Origin: Thermodesulfobacteriota bacterium
GTDB lineage: Bacteria; Desulfobacterota; Desulfocorpusculales; Desulfocorpusculum
Direction of reading: 5' to 3'
DNA length: 6,599 bases
NCBI GenBank assembly: GCA_028275295.1
Contig: JAPWUY010000108.1
Coordinates: 1 to 6,599 of the forward strand
Part shown: piece after piece, positions 1-5,460 of the stretch
Layout: the number at the start of each line of letters is the position of its first letter
Position numbering within the stretch: position 1 is the stretch's first letter
Notes under the pieces: generated by a model
What the model was told of the DNA's origin: nothing
What the model saw: the letters and a program-made list of their open reading frames with translations, nothing else
Databases searched by the model: none
Made by a program: the position numbers and the translations under genes

Positions 1-100
1 GGAGGGGCGGGCTCCGCACGCCCGCGAAGGAGGCATCGCCTTCACCGACGCGTATCACCGTTAGGCCACCGGCCCATGGTCATCGGACCGGGTGGGAAAG

Positions 101-116
101 GAATGCCTCGGCATTC
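101..116. repeat. Tight inverted repeat (7-bp stem, 2-base gap)
   Basis: GAATGCC (101-107) is the exact reverse complement of GGCATTC (110-116). As RNA it would more likely form a 6-bp stem with a CUCG tetraloop. It overlaps the first copy of the AAGGAATGCCTCGG word, so it is part of the palindromic cluster rather than an isolated terminator; no T-tract follows. Confidence 0.55.
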
Positions 117-133
117 GTATGGCCGTACCGTCC

Positions 134-152
134 GGGCGCGGAGACCGCGCCC
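134..152. repeat. Perfect 8-bp GC-only hairpin
   Basis: GGGCGCGG (134-141) pairs perfectly with CCGCGCCC (145-152) around a 3-base AGA loop. It forms the core of the inverted module copy in the repeat cluster. No T-run follows on either side, so a classical intrinsic terminator is unlikely. Confidence 0.6.
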
Positions 153-483
153 CTCCGAGAAAATCCGCCTCCGCGTTATGGCAGGGTTTTCCCCGTGCGG
201 CCATCCGCGCTGGGCTAGCCCCCCCCGGAGGGGCGGGCTCCGCACGCCCGCAAGGAATGCCTCGGTTCAGCCCCGGCATCTCCACCTACTGGCCTCGGCC
301 AATGACAACCGTTCGAGCAAAACCAAATTTCCTTGGCACTCGCAGGGCATAGCGAAGGGGCGCAATGTCTGAAATCCACCCGATATTCCGTATTTCCGGG
401 ATCTAGGTCGGAAGCCCTCTTCCCAAAGCTGGCCCCTTGGATCGGGAAGGTAGACTCCCCCCCATCGCTTTCCACCAAAAACC

Positions 484-512
484 TTGCTAAGGGGAAAATC
501 GGGAAGTAGAAT
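484..512 (+). promoter_or_regulatory. Candidate sigma70-type promoter for the thiolase operon
   Basis: TTGCTA (484-489) and TAGAAT (507-512) are separated by exactly 17 bases, matching the TTGACA/TATAAT consensus at 4/6 and 5/6 positions. It would give a leader of roughly 245 bases before the start at 766. Chance matches of this quality are common, so this is only a candidate. Confidence 0.33.
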
Positions 513-605
513 TGCCTCACACTCTGAAGAGGCCATAGATATTGGCTTTTCGTCCTTGGATTTTGAGGGGGAGAAGGGGGCCAAGGATGGTCCTCTTTCC
601 CTGGA

Positions 606-650
606 CCTTGAAGGGAGGGATCTTAGAGTTCCGAGCCTTTGAGGGAGGGA
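606..650. repeat. Direct repeat pair, 15 bases, 30-base period
   Basis: CCTTGAAGGGAGGGA (606-620) and CCTTTGAGGGAGGGA (636-650) match at 13 of 15 positions, with starts 30 bases apart, about three helical turns. A weaker third copy lies at about 560-574. The same-face spacing is compatible with a paired operator, but purine-rich low complexity could also explain it. Confidence 0.35.
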
Positions 651-765
651 GCCGAGGGTCCGAGGGTCTCGGTTTTGGAAATGGCTGAGGACATACTCTC
701 TCCAATCTTCCCTCAGGGGAGGGCATTTCTTTTTGGTTCGCAAACCTCGTGTTGGGAGGGGTGCC

Positions 766-1908
766 ATGCCTAGGAAAGTAGCCATCGTCTCTGTGGCCCA
801 AATTGGCGGGGCTGACTCCAAGGAGAATTTTTACGACCAGGCCTATCGGGTAGTCAAGGAGGCCTTGGACAAGGCCGGGATTTCCAGGGAGAAGGTTGGG
901 TGTGTTGTGACAGCAGCTTCGGACATCTTCCATGGAGGGATTTCCTGTGCCAATGCGTACCACTGGGATCCTGCAGGTGCCGTTCTAAGAAATGGATCCA
1001 GGCAGGATGCAGAGTCCCTTTTCGCTTTGGTTTACGGAGCAATGAGGATCATGTCAGGACATTACGACACTGCCCTTGTAGTGGGGCTGTGCAAAGGATC
1101 CGAAAACCCTGAAAACGACACCTGCACCCTCATGTTTTCGGATCCCTTCTATTTCCGGCCCCTTGGACTGAATGAGACAATGGCTGCTGCCTTGCAGATG
1201 AGGCTCTTTATGGACCATTACGGGATAACAAGGGAGCAGTGTGCCAAGGTGGCGGTGAAGAATCTCAGAAACGCTCTGGGAAATCCATATGCTCACAGAA
1301 AAGGCATCTATTCCGCCGAGGAGATCCTCGCATCCAGGCCCGTGGTAGAACCCCTCACCGAGCTCGAGTGTGCCCCGAAATCAGAAGGGATGGCGGCTTT
1401 GGTTTTGGCCTCGGAGGAGATGGCGAGAAAACTCACCGATAGACCGGTTTGGATCGAAGGTTTTGGCACCTCCCTCGACGCCTACTGGATCGGCGATAGG
1501 GATCTCCTCCAAGGTCAACTGACAAATGCGGCCAAGAGGGCCTACGAAATGGCCGGCATAACGGCCCCTTCGGAGCAAATCCACTTAGCAGAGATCACAG
1601 AACCGTATGCCTTCCAGGAGCTTCTCTGGTACGAACAGCTCGGGTTTTGTGGACCTGGCCAAGGGGGCAAGCTCATTGACCAGGGGGTGACGGAAAAGGG
1701 GGGCCTCCTTCCTGTCAATCCTTCCGGGGGAACATTAGCCTGGAATCCATACGTGTCCCGGGGATTGCACCGGGCCATAGAGGCATTTCTTCAGATTCGC
1801 GAGGAAGCAGGTGAGAGACAAGTCCACAGGGAAGTGAAGACAGCACTGGTTCACGGCACCCACGGATTTGCTGGTCAGTGCCACACCGTTGTCATCCTCG
1901 GTTCATAG
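766..1908 (+). CDS. Thiolase-fold protein lacking the catalytic cysteine (SCP2-thiolase/acetyl-CoA acetyltransferase-like)
   Basis: The 380-residue product has thiolase superfamily landmarks: N-terminal VAIVSVAQ, SEGMAALVLASEE near residue 206, an ELLWYEQLGFCGPGQGG segment, NPSGG at 318-322 and a C-terminal HGTHGFAGQ stretch. Length is normal for SCP2-type thiolases. The nucleophilic cysteine is missing: aligned with its neighbour's ETCGSTG, this protein reads NGSRQDAE, with Gln80 at about the cysteine position. The histidine of the usual GHPxGxTG motif is replaced by Asn327 (WNPYVSRG), and the NxAF-type motif reads TEPYA (Glu279). It is therefore either a non-catalytic partner of the next thiolase or an enzyme with different chemistry, as in Ltp2-like aldolases of this fold. 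The ATG at 766 is chosen because GGGAGG (754-759) sits 6 bases upstream; a TTG at 733 would add 11 residues without support. The substrate is unknown. Confidence 0.87.
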   Translation: MPRKVAIVSVAQIGGADSKENFYDQAYRVVKEALDKAGISREKVGCVVTAASDIFHGGISCANAYHWDPAGAVLRNGSRQDAESLFALVYGAMRIMSGHYDTALVVGLCKGSENPENDTCTLMFSDPFYFRPLGLNETMAAALQMRLFMDHYGITREQCAKVAVKNLRNALGNPYAHRKGIYSAEEILASRPVVEPLTELECAPKSEGMAALVLASEEMARKLTDRPVWIEGFGTSLDAYWIGDRDLLQGQLTNAAKRAYEMAGITAPSEQIHLAEITEPYAFQELLWYEQLGFCGPGQGGKLIDQGVTEKGGLLPVNPSGGTLAWNPYVSRGLHRAIEAFLQIREEAGERQVHREVKTALVHGTHGFAGQCHTVVILGS

Positions 1909-1914
1909 GAGGTG
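1907..1914 (+). promoter_or_regulatory. Shine-Dalgarno overlapping the upstream stop codon
   Basis: AGGAGGTG begins inside the TAG stop (1906-1908) of the first thiolase gene and lies 6 bases (counted from AGGAGG) before the ATG at 1919. It fixes the start of the second thiolase and suggests translational coupling. Confidence 0.8.
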
Positions 1915-1918
1915 GTCC

Positions 1919-3085
1919 ATGGCAAGAGCAGTGGCTGTCGTGGGAGTTGGACAGACTCACCACGGGAGGAGAATGGACGTTTCCTATCCCGATTTGGTCA
2001 GGGAGGCGGTGGTGAGGGTATTCGAGGATACGGGCCTTTCCCCCAAGGATGTGGATGGAGTGGTCTCAGGGACCATGCCCTCCATGATGGAGGGGGTAGC
2101 CCTCACCCATTTGTACTTTGCAGAGGCGATGCAGGCGGTGGGGAAGCCCATCCTCAAGACAGAGACCTGTGGTTCCACGGGTGTATCCATCGCACACACT
2201 GCTTTCTACTGGGTCGCCTCAGGTATGGCCGAAGTTGTTCTAGCTGTGGGCCACGAGAAGATGTACGAGGGTGACAGCCAGGCGACCATGACCACGGTTT
2301 TGGATCCCTTTTACCAGCGATATTTCCTAGCAGGGGCTCCAGGGGTATTCTCAATGCAGTCGCAGCTCTGGGCCACGAGATACAAGATCCCACAGGACAA
2401 GATAAGGGACGCTGCGGCCTTCATATCAGTCACCCACCACCAGAGTGCCTTTGACAACCCTTACGCTCACATAAAGATGAAGGTGACCATGGAGGATGTG
2501 AAGAACTCCCGGATAATCGTTTACCCTATCAGACTCCTGGATGTATGCCCCAATTCCGACGGCGCTTGTGCCGTGATCTTTGCATCGGAAAAGGTGGCCA
2601 AGAGATTGGGACGGAAGGTAGCCTGGGTGAAAGGTGTGGGCTACAGGGGCGATGAGCAGTTTTTCGGGGATAGCGACAAGGTCGTCTGGCAGAGCGCCAT
2701 CGAGGCAGCAAAACAAGCCTATGACCAGGCAGGGATAAAAGACCCTTTGAAGGAACTGGACGTTGCGGAGGTATACAATCCCTTCACGTATCAGGAAATG
2801 ATCTTTTACGAGTGCTTCGGTTTTTGCGAGTTTGGCAAGGCTCCAGATCTCGTTCTGAGGGGCATCTTCTCCAGAGAAGGGGAGTTGCCCGTGTGCCCCT
2901 CAGGTGGCGTGCTCTGCACCAATCCCATCGGTGCAACGGGGCTCATCCGCGTGGCTGAAGCTGCAATGCAGGTCACGGGTCGGGCTGGCGAGCACCAGGT
3001 TCCGGGTGCCAAGCTGGCCCTCGCCCATGCTATGGGCGGGATAGATCAGTTCAATGGGGTCATGATCTTGGGCTCGGAGCTTTGA
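1919..3085 (+). CDS. Thiolase (SCP2-type/acetyl-CoA acetyltransferase family) with catalytic cysteine
   Basis: The 388-residue protein is a full-length thiolase-fold enzyme. Visible landmarks are VAVVGVGQT at the N-terminus, ETCGSTG with the predicted nucleophile Cys84, NSDGACAVIFASE around residue 214, YNPFT (Asn287), YECFGFCEFGKA, CPSGG (326-330) and TNPIGATG (334-341). The last corresponds to GHPxGxTG, but the active-site histidine is Asn335; the C-terminal AHAMGG (His370) replaces the usual cysteine or HN-type motif. Thiolases cleave or form beta-ketoacyl-CoA through an acyl-cysteine intermediate; the intact Cys84 supports this, while the changed acid/base residues point to a specialised subclass. 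The start follows a strong Shine-Dalgarno 10 bases after the first thiolase's stop, and the DUF35 gene follows after 21 bases. The three products probably form one complex, by analogy with BbsAB. The substrate cannot be deduced. Confidence 0.9.
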   Translation: MARAVAVVGVGQTHHGRRMDVSYPDLVREAVVRVFEDTGLSPKDVDGVVSGTMPSMMEGVALTHLYFAEAMQAVGKPILKTETCGSTGVSIAHTAFYWVASGMAEVVLAVGHEKMYEGDSQATMTTVLDPFYQRYFLAGAPGVFSMQSQLWATRYKIPQDKIRDAAAFISVTHHQSAFDNPYAHIKMKVTMEDVKNSRIIVYPIRLLDVCPNSDGACAVIFASEKVAKRLGRKVAWVKGVGYRGDEQFFGDSDKVVWQSAIEAAKQAYDQAGIKDPLKELDVAEVYNPFTYQEMIFYECFGFCEFGKAPDLVLRGIFSREGELPVCPSGGVLCTNPIGATGLIRVAEAAMQVTGRAGEHQVPGAKLALAHAMGGIDQFNGVMILGSEL

Positions 3086-3092
3086 TTCCAGA

Positions 3093-3100
3093 GGGAGGTG
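3093..3100 (+). promoter_or_regulatory. Ribosome binding site deciding the DUF35 start
   Basis: GGGAGGTG lies 6 bases before the ATG at 3107. The GTG at 3098, also in frame, is the end of this Shine-Dalgarno and so is not a likely start. Confidence 0.7.
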
Positions 3101-3106
3101 AATCTC

Positions 3107-3568
3107 ATGGCAAGGGAATACAGGACGCTCAAGACAGAGGTCAGACTCCCCTACGAGGTCGCGTATGGAGCCACATGGACGAGATTCTTCGAGGGGCTGA
3201 AGGATAAGAAGATCTACGGCACAAGATGCAAGGAGTGCAAAAGGGTCCTCGTGCCGGCCCGATCCTTCTGCCCACGGTGTTTTGTGACTACAGATGAGTG
3301 GGTGGAGGTAAAGGAGGAAGGGACCCTGGTGGCATGGTGTTACACCAATTACCGGTATTTCGGGATGCCAATAGAGCCTCCCTTTGTGACAGGGCTCATA
3401 AGGCTCGATGGCACAGATGTCAACTTCCTCCATTTGATAGGAGGATTCGACCTGAGCAACTTTGAAGAGGTATCCAAGACCCTGAGAAATGGTATCAAGG
3501 TCAAGGCGGTCTGGAGCGAAGAGCGAAGAGGCCATATCCTGGATATAAGATACTTCGAGCCCGTATGA
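3107..3568 (+). CDS. DUF35 zinc-ribbon/OB-fold protein, probable thiolase partner
   Basis: This 153-residue protein has the DUF35 architecture: an N-terminal helix (about residues 18-35), a zinc ribbon with C-x2-C-x10-C-x2-C (Cys41, Cys44, Cys55, Cys58), then a beta-rich OB-fold beginning at WVEVKEEGTLVAWC and holding the PPFVTGLIRLDG strand pair. DUF35 proteins associate with thiolase-fold enzymes; BbsA in benzoylsuccinyl-CoA thiolase and ChsH2 in the steroid aldolase complex help bind the acyl-CoA substrate, and archaeal homologues link thiolase and HMG-CoA synthase. Its place 21 bases after two thiolase genes implies the same role here. The four zinc ligands are intact, so the ribbon should bind metal. 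It is the last gene of the operon; a gene-free spacer follows. Confidence 0.9.
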   Translation: MAREYRTLKTEVRLPYEVAYGATWTRFFEGLKDKKIYGTRCKECKRVLVPARSFCPRCFVTTDEWVEVKEEGTLVAWCYTNYRYFGMPIEPPFVTGLIRLDGTDVNFLHLIGGFDLSNFEEVSKTLRNGIKVKAVWSEERRGHILDIRYFEPV

Positions 3569-3597
3569 GAAGATGGAGCTTGAACTCGTTCGTGAAG

Positions 3598-3616
3598 GGG
3601 AGTTCCCGAAACTCCC
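3598..3616 (+). terminator. Hairpin after the thiolase operon, no T-tract
   Basis: GGGAGTT (3598-3604) pairs perfectly with AACTCCC (3610-3616) around a 5-base loop, about 30 bases past the DUF35 stop. No T-run follows, so it is at best an atypical terminator or a 3'-end stabiliser. Confidence 0.35.
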
Positions 3617-3644
3617 TGGGAAGGATGCCCCTCTCCTCGCATGA

Positions 3645-3685
3645 GTAGCCCGCATTGTCCAGGATGGGCGGATGATGCGGGCTAC
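3645..3685. repeat. Perfect 11-bp inverted repeat in the intergenic spacer
   Basis: GTAGCCCGCAT (3645-3655) and ATGCGGGCTAC (3675-3685) are exact reverse complements separated by 19 bases. No T-tract follows on the + strand. The stem is too long and exact to be likely by chance; it could be a REP-like dispersed palindrome, a bidirectional transcription stop or a protein-binding site. Confidence 0.6.
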
Positions 3686-3799
3686 CCTAGTGAAAGCCCC
3701 GGAAAATCCGTTCCACAACAAAAAACCGCCTGGTTCTCCGTTTCGGGTTCGGTTTTCCTTTGAGCGCTAATATGGGGAACATGAGGAAGCGCGGCAAGG

Positions 3800-3820
3800 T
3801 TTGGGAGCTTTAGTCCCAAA
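3800..3820. repeat. 7-bp inverted repeat with 7-base loop
   Basis: TTTGGGA (3800-3806) is the exact reverse complement of TCCCAAA (3814-3820), with loop GCTTTAG. It lies between the two copies of the CTTTGAGCGC word, so it may be the core of a composite intergenic repeat. Confidence 0.45.
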
Positions 3821-3913
3821 AGTGAGAGGCCAGAGATGGGAATCCACACGGATGAGGCTTTGAGCGCATCCGGGGAAATCGGTAGAATGGATATTGGAGG
3901 ATAAACGAGTCCC

Positions 3914-4444
3914 ATGTTGATTCAAGAATTGCCGGAGAAGCTAGTTATCCAGGAAGAACCTGGCTGGACATACGGGTTAGGGGGAGTTCTTGTCGTTGTG
4001 GGCGTCATGGTCCTCGCTGCAGCGCTAGGGGTCTTCAGCGGTATGAAATGGAACGAGAGCTGGCTCAAGGAGTTCAGCTTCTGGGCCTCTTTGGTGGCCA
4101 TTTCCATCGGGGTCTTTCTCGTTTTGACTAACAGGGCTTGGCTTTTGGAACTGGATCGGATGGAGCAGAAGGTGACCCTCAGGAGGGCGAACCCCATTTC
4201 CTTTGCCAAGGCGGAGTTCACCTTCGGGGAAGTGGAAGGAGCTAGGATCCTTCCCGCCCCTGGCCAGAAGGCAGGAGCCGTCCTCGAGGTCCTCGCATCG
4301 GTGGAGTCCCCTCAGAGGGTCATCTATAGGTTCGTGGGAGATGAAGCCAGCTGCGCTAGGGCCAAGGAGAAGATAGAGAGGGTCCTCAAGGAGCCTCGCC
4401 CCGAGACTCCCCATTGGGACATGAAGGCCAGGATGCGAATGTAG
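3914..4444 (+). CDS. Small membrane protein with two transmembrane helices, unknown function
   Basis: The 176-residue product is not recognised as a named family. A short N-terminal part (1-19) precedes a hydrophobic helix at about 20-43, a polar turn with tryptophans (WNESW), a second helix at about 54-72, then a soluble, probably beta-rich domain (77-150) beginning WLLELDRMEQKVTLRR and ending in a charged helix (AKEKIERVLKE). A helical hairpin followed by a small beta domain resembles bacterial PH-like membrane proteins (DUF304 type), but the similarity is by layout only. No cleavable signal peptide is evident. The ATG is the first start after an in-frame stop at 3902-3904; the nearest Shine-Dalgarno (GGAGG, 3896-3900) is 13 bases away, longer than usual. 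The DUF1848 gene begins 5 bases after its stop, so the two are probably cotranscribed. Confidence 0.72.
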   Translation: MLIQELPEKLVIQEEPGWTYGLGGVLVVVGVMVLAAALGVFSGMKWNESWLKEFSFWASLVAISIGVFLVLTNRAWLLELDRMEQKVTLRRANPISFAKAEFTFGEVEGARILPAPGQKAGAVLEVLASVESPQRVIYRFVGDEASCARAKEKIERVLKEPRPETPHWDMKARMRM

Positions 4445-4449
4445 CCTCC

Positions 4450-5325
4450 ATGAACATAATCTCAGCAAGTAGAAGGACAGACATACCAGCCCTTTACACC
4501 GACTGGTTCTTGAGGAGGATAGAGGAGGGCTTCGTGGCATATCCCAATCCTTTTTCCGGGACCATCCATACGGTCTCCCTCGCCCCGGAGGACGTGCATT
4601 CCATCGTTTTCTGGTCCAAACATTATCGTCCCCTTCTCCCCCATCTCGAATACCTCCAGAGAAAGGGATTCTGCATGTTCTTCCATTACACTATAAATGG
4701 GCTTCCCAGGTGTCTCGAGCCTTCTTCTCCCCCATGGGAGCTATCAGTGAGGATCTTCAAAGAGCTCTCTCACCGCACAAGCTCGAGGCATGTGGCCTGG
4801 CGCTTCGATCCAATAGTCATCACAGAGGAGCTCGACTCCAAGTGGTACATTCGGCAATTCACTTCAATAGGGAGCAGGCTCATGGGCTCAACCGAGAGGT
4901 GCTACATAAGCTTCGTTCACCTCTACGGTAAGACAAAGAGGAATCTCAACCGCTTGGGGGTTAGGTTCAGGGAGCCCAGCTTGGAGGAGAAGTTGGAATT
5001 ATCATTGGAGCTCGAGAGGATTGCTCGGGGCTTCGGCATGGAGCTTCTGGCTTGCTGCCAGCCAGATCTCGTGACAAAAGGGATAAAAATGGGCCGATGC
5101 GTCGACGGGGAGCTCCTCTCAGAACTTTTTCCCGAAAGAACCCCGATCCTGGAGCATAGACCAACAAGACCGGGTTGTGGCTGCACGGCAAGCAGAGATA
5201 TCGGGATGTACGACACCTGCTCCCTAGGTTGCACCTATTGCTACGCAAACCAGTCCAGGACCTTGGCCCACGTACGGAGAGAAAGACACGACCCCTCTTG
5301 TCAAATGCTCCTTCCCGCCCCATAG
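4450..5325 (+). CDS. DUF1848 family protein with C-terminal Fe-S-type cysteine cluster
   Basis: The 291-residue protein opens with ISASRRTDIPALY (4-16), a DUF1848 hallmark, followed by NPFSG, IVFWSKHYRPLL and WRFDPIV (from residue 117), then YISFVHLYGKTKRNL. The C-terminus carries CGC (Cys243, Cys245), DIGMYDTC, and CSLGCTYCYAN, a C-x3-C-x2-C spacing (Cys257, Cys261, Cys264) like the iron-sulfur site of radical SAM enzymes but at the opposite end of the protein. The family is described as uncharacterised; Fe-S binding is inferred from the cysteines. The start at 4450 puts the conserved motif near the N-terminus; upstream in-frame ATG 4414 would overlap the previous gene and add 12 unsupported residues. 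No clear Shine-Dalgarno is visible, so translation may be coupled to the membrane-protein gene 5 bases upstream. The protein ends HDPSCQMLLPAP and appears complete. Confidence 0.88.
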   Translation: MNIISASRRTDIPALYTDWFLRRIEEGFVAYPNPFSGTIHTVSLAPEDVHSIVFWSKHYRPLLPHLEYLQRKGFCMFFHYTINGLPRCLEPSSPPWELSVRIFKELSHRTSSRHVAWRFDPIVITEELDSKWYIRQFTSIGSRLMGSTERCYISFVHLYGKTKRNLNRLGVRFREPSLEEKLELSLELERIARGFGMELLACCQPDLVTKGIKMGRCVDGELLSELFPERTPILEHRPTRPGCGCTASRDIGMYDTCSLGCTYCYANQSRTLAHVRRERHDPSCQMLLPAP

Positions 5326-5400
5326 GGAATCGGATCCAATGACTCTTAGGAGAAGTTCGAGGGATATGGAGGAGCTGGGCCTTGACCTCTCGGTTCTCCC

Positions 5401-5430
5401 TGGACCCGAACCACACAGTCAAGTTATATT
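5401..5430 (+). promoter_or_regulatory. Candidate sigma70-type promoter for the radical SAM gene
   Basis: TGGACC (5401-5406) and TATATT (5425-5430) are 18 bases apart, matching consensus at 4/6 and 5/6. A start near 5437 would leave a leader of about 24 bases. The 135-base spacer between the DUF1848 and radical SAM genes makes an independent promoter plausible. Confidence 0.35.
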
Positions 5431-5460
5431 CGGGGTGGGTTAGAGAAGAGAGAGGCCGAG

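Larger units (their letters stand above)
1..265. repeat. Cluster of GC-rich palindromic modules in alternating orientation (BIME/REP-like)
   Basis: A 25-base module occurs identically at 1-25 and 227-251. It can fold as a 6-bp GCGGGC/GCCCGC hairpin with a 7-base loop. A diverged copy in the opposite orientation lies at about 133-156, recognised by its CCCCTCCG end matching the reverse complement of the GGAGGGG end. A 14-base word (AAGGAATGCCTCGG) follows the second module at 252-265 and recurs alone at 98-111. Tight hairpins lie at 101-116 and 134-152. No convincing reading frame covers the stretch. Mixed orientation of short palindromes is the layout of bacterial interspersed mosaic elements. 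Whether this family is dispersed through the genome cannot be seen from one window. Confidence 0.6.
270..765. other. Gene-free leader region upstream of the thiolase operon
   Basis: No open frame here has a plausible ribosome binding site or recognisable protein. The stretch is less GC-rich than the palindromic cluster before it. It contains a candidate sigma70-type promoter (484-512), two near-identical 15-base purine-rich repeats exactly 30 bases apart (606-620 and 636-650), and a tandem CCGAGGGT doublet (652-667) whose second copy can form a small hairpin with CTCGG (668-672) followed by TTTT. It is probably the 5' regulatory region of the operon starting at 766. That role is inferred from position. 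Confidence 0.4.
3569..3913. other. Gene-free spacer with several inverted and direct repeats
   Basis: Between the DUF35 stop and the membrane-protein start no frame looks coding. Besides the hairpins at 3598-3616 and 3645-3685, it holds AAAACCG/CGGTTTT arms (3722-3728, 3750-3756), a TTTGGGA/TCCCAAA hairpin with a 7-base loop (3800-3820), and the exact 10-mer CTTTGAGCGC at 3758-3767 and again at 3858-3867, 100 bases apart. A 23-codon frame at 3573-3644 has no clear ribosome site and is not called. A promoter for the next gene must lie here, but no convincing -35/-10 pair was found. Confidence 0.5.

Noticed and set aside
1..265. CRISPR array
   Set aside because: Repeats are in mixed orientation, irregularly spaced and too few; there are no uniform spacers or cas genes.
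76..372. Plus-strand open frame over the palindromic cluster
   Set aside because: Its sequence reflects GC-rich repeats, it has no family signature, and two overlapping frames are equally open.
267..963. Minus-strand open frames across the leader and first thiolase start
   Set aside because: The predicted proteins are low-complexity, rich in Pro/Arg/Ser, with no motif, and overlap a well-supported gene.
3573..3644. 23-codon frame directly after the DUF35 gene
   Set aside because: No good Shine-Dalgarno, no known peptide, and a hairpin lies inside it; probably chance.
2900..3721. Long minus-strand open frame (273 codons)
   Set aside because: It lies opposite the thiolase and DUF35 genes, crosses the gene-free spacer, has no recognisable protein features and no ribosome site; it is a shadow of the + strand genes.
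3768..3773. TAATAT as a -10 element for the membrane-protein gene
   Set aside because: No acceptable -35 sequence is found at 16-18 bases upstream.
5339..5443. 34-codon frame between the DUF1848 and radical SAM genes, possibly a precursor peptide for the radical SAM enzyme
   Set aside because: It has no cysteines, no leader/core pattern, and the candidate radical SAM promoter lies inside it; evidence is insufficient.
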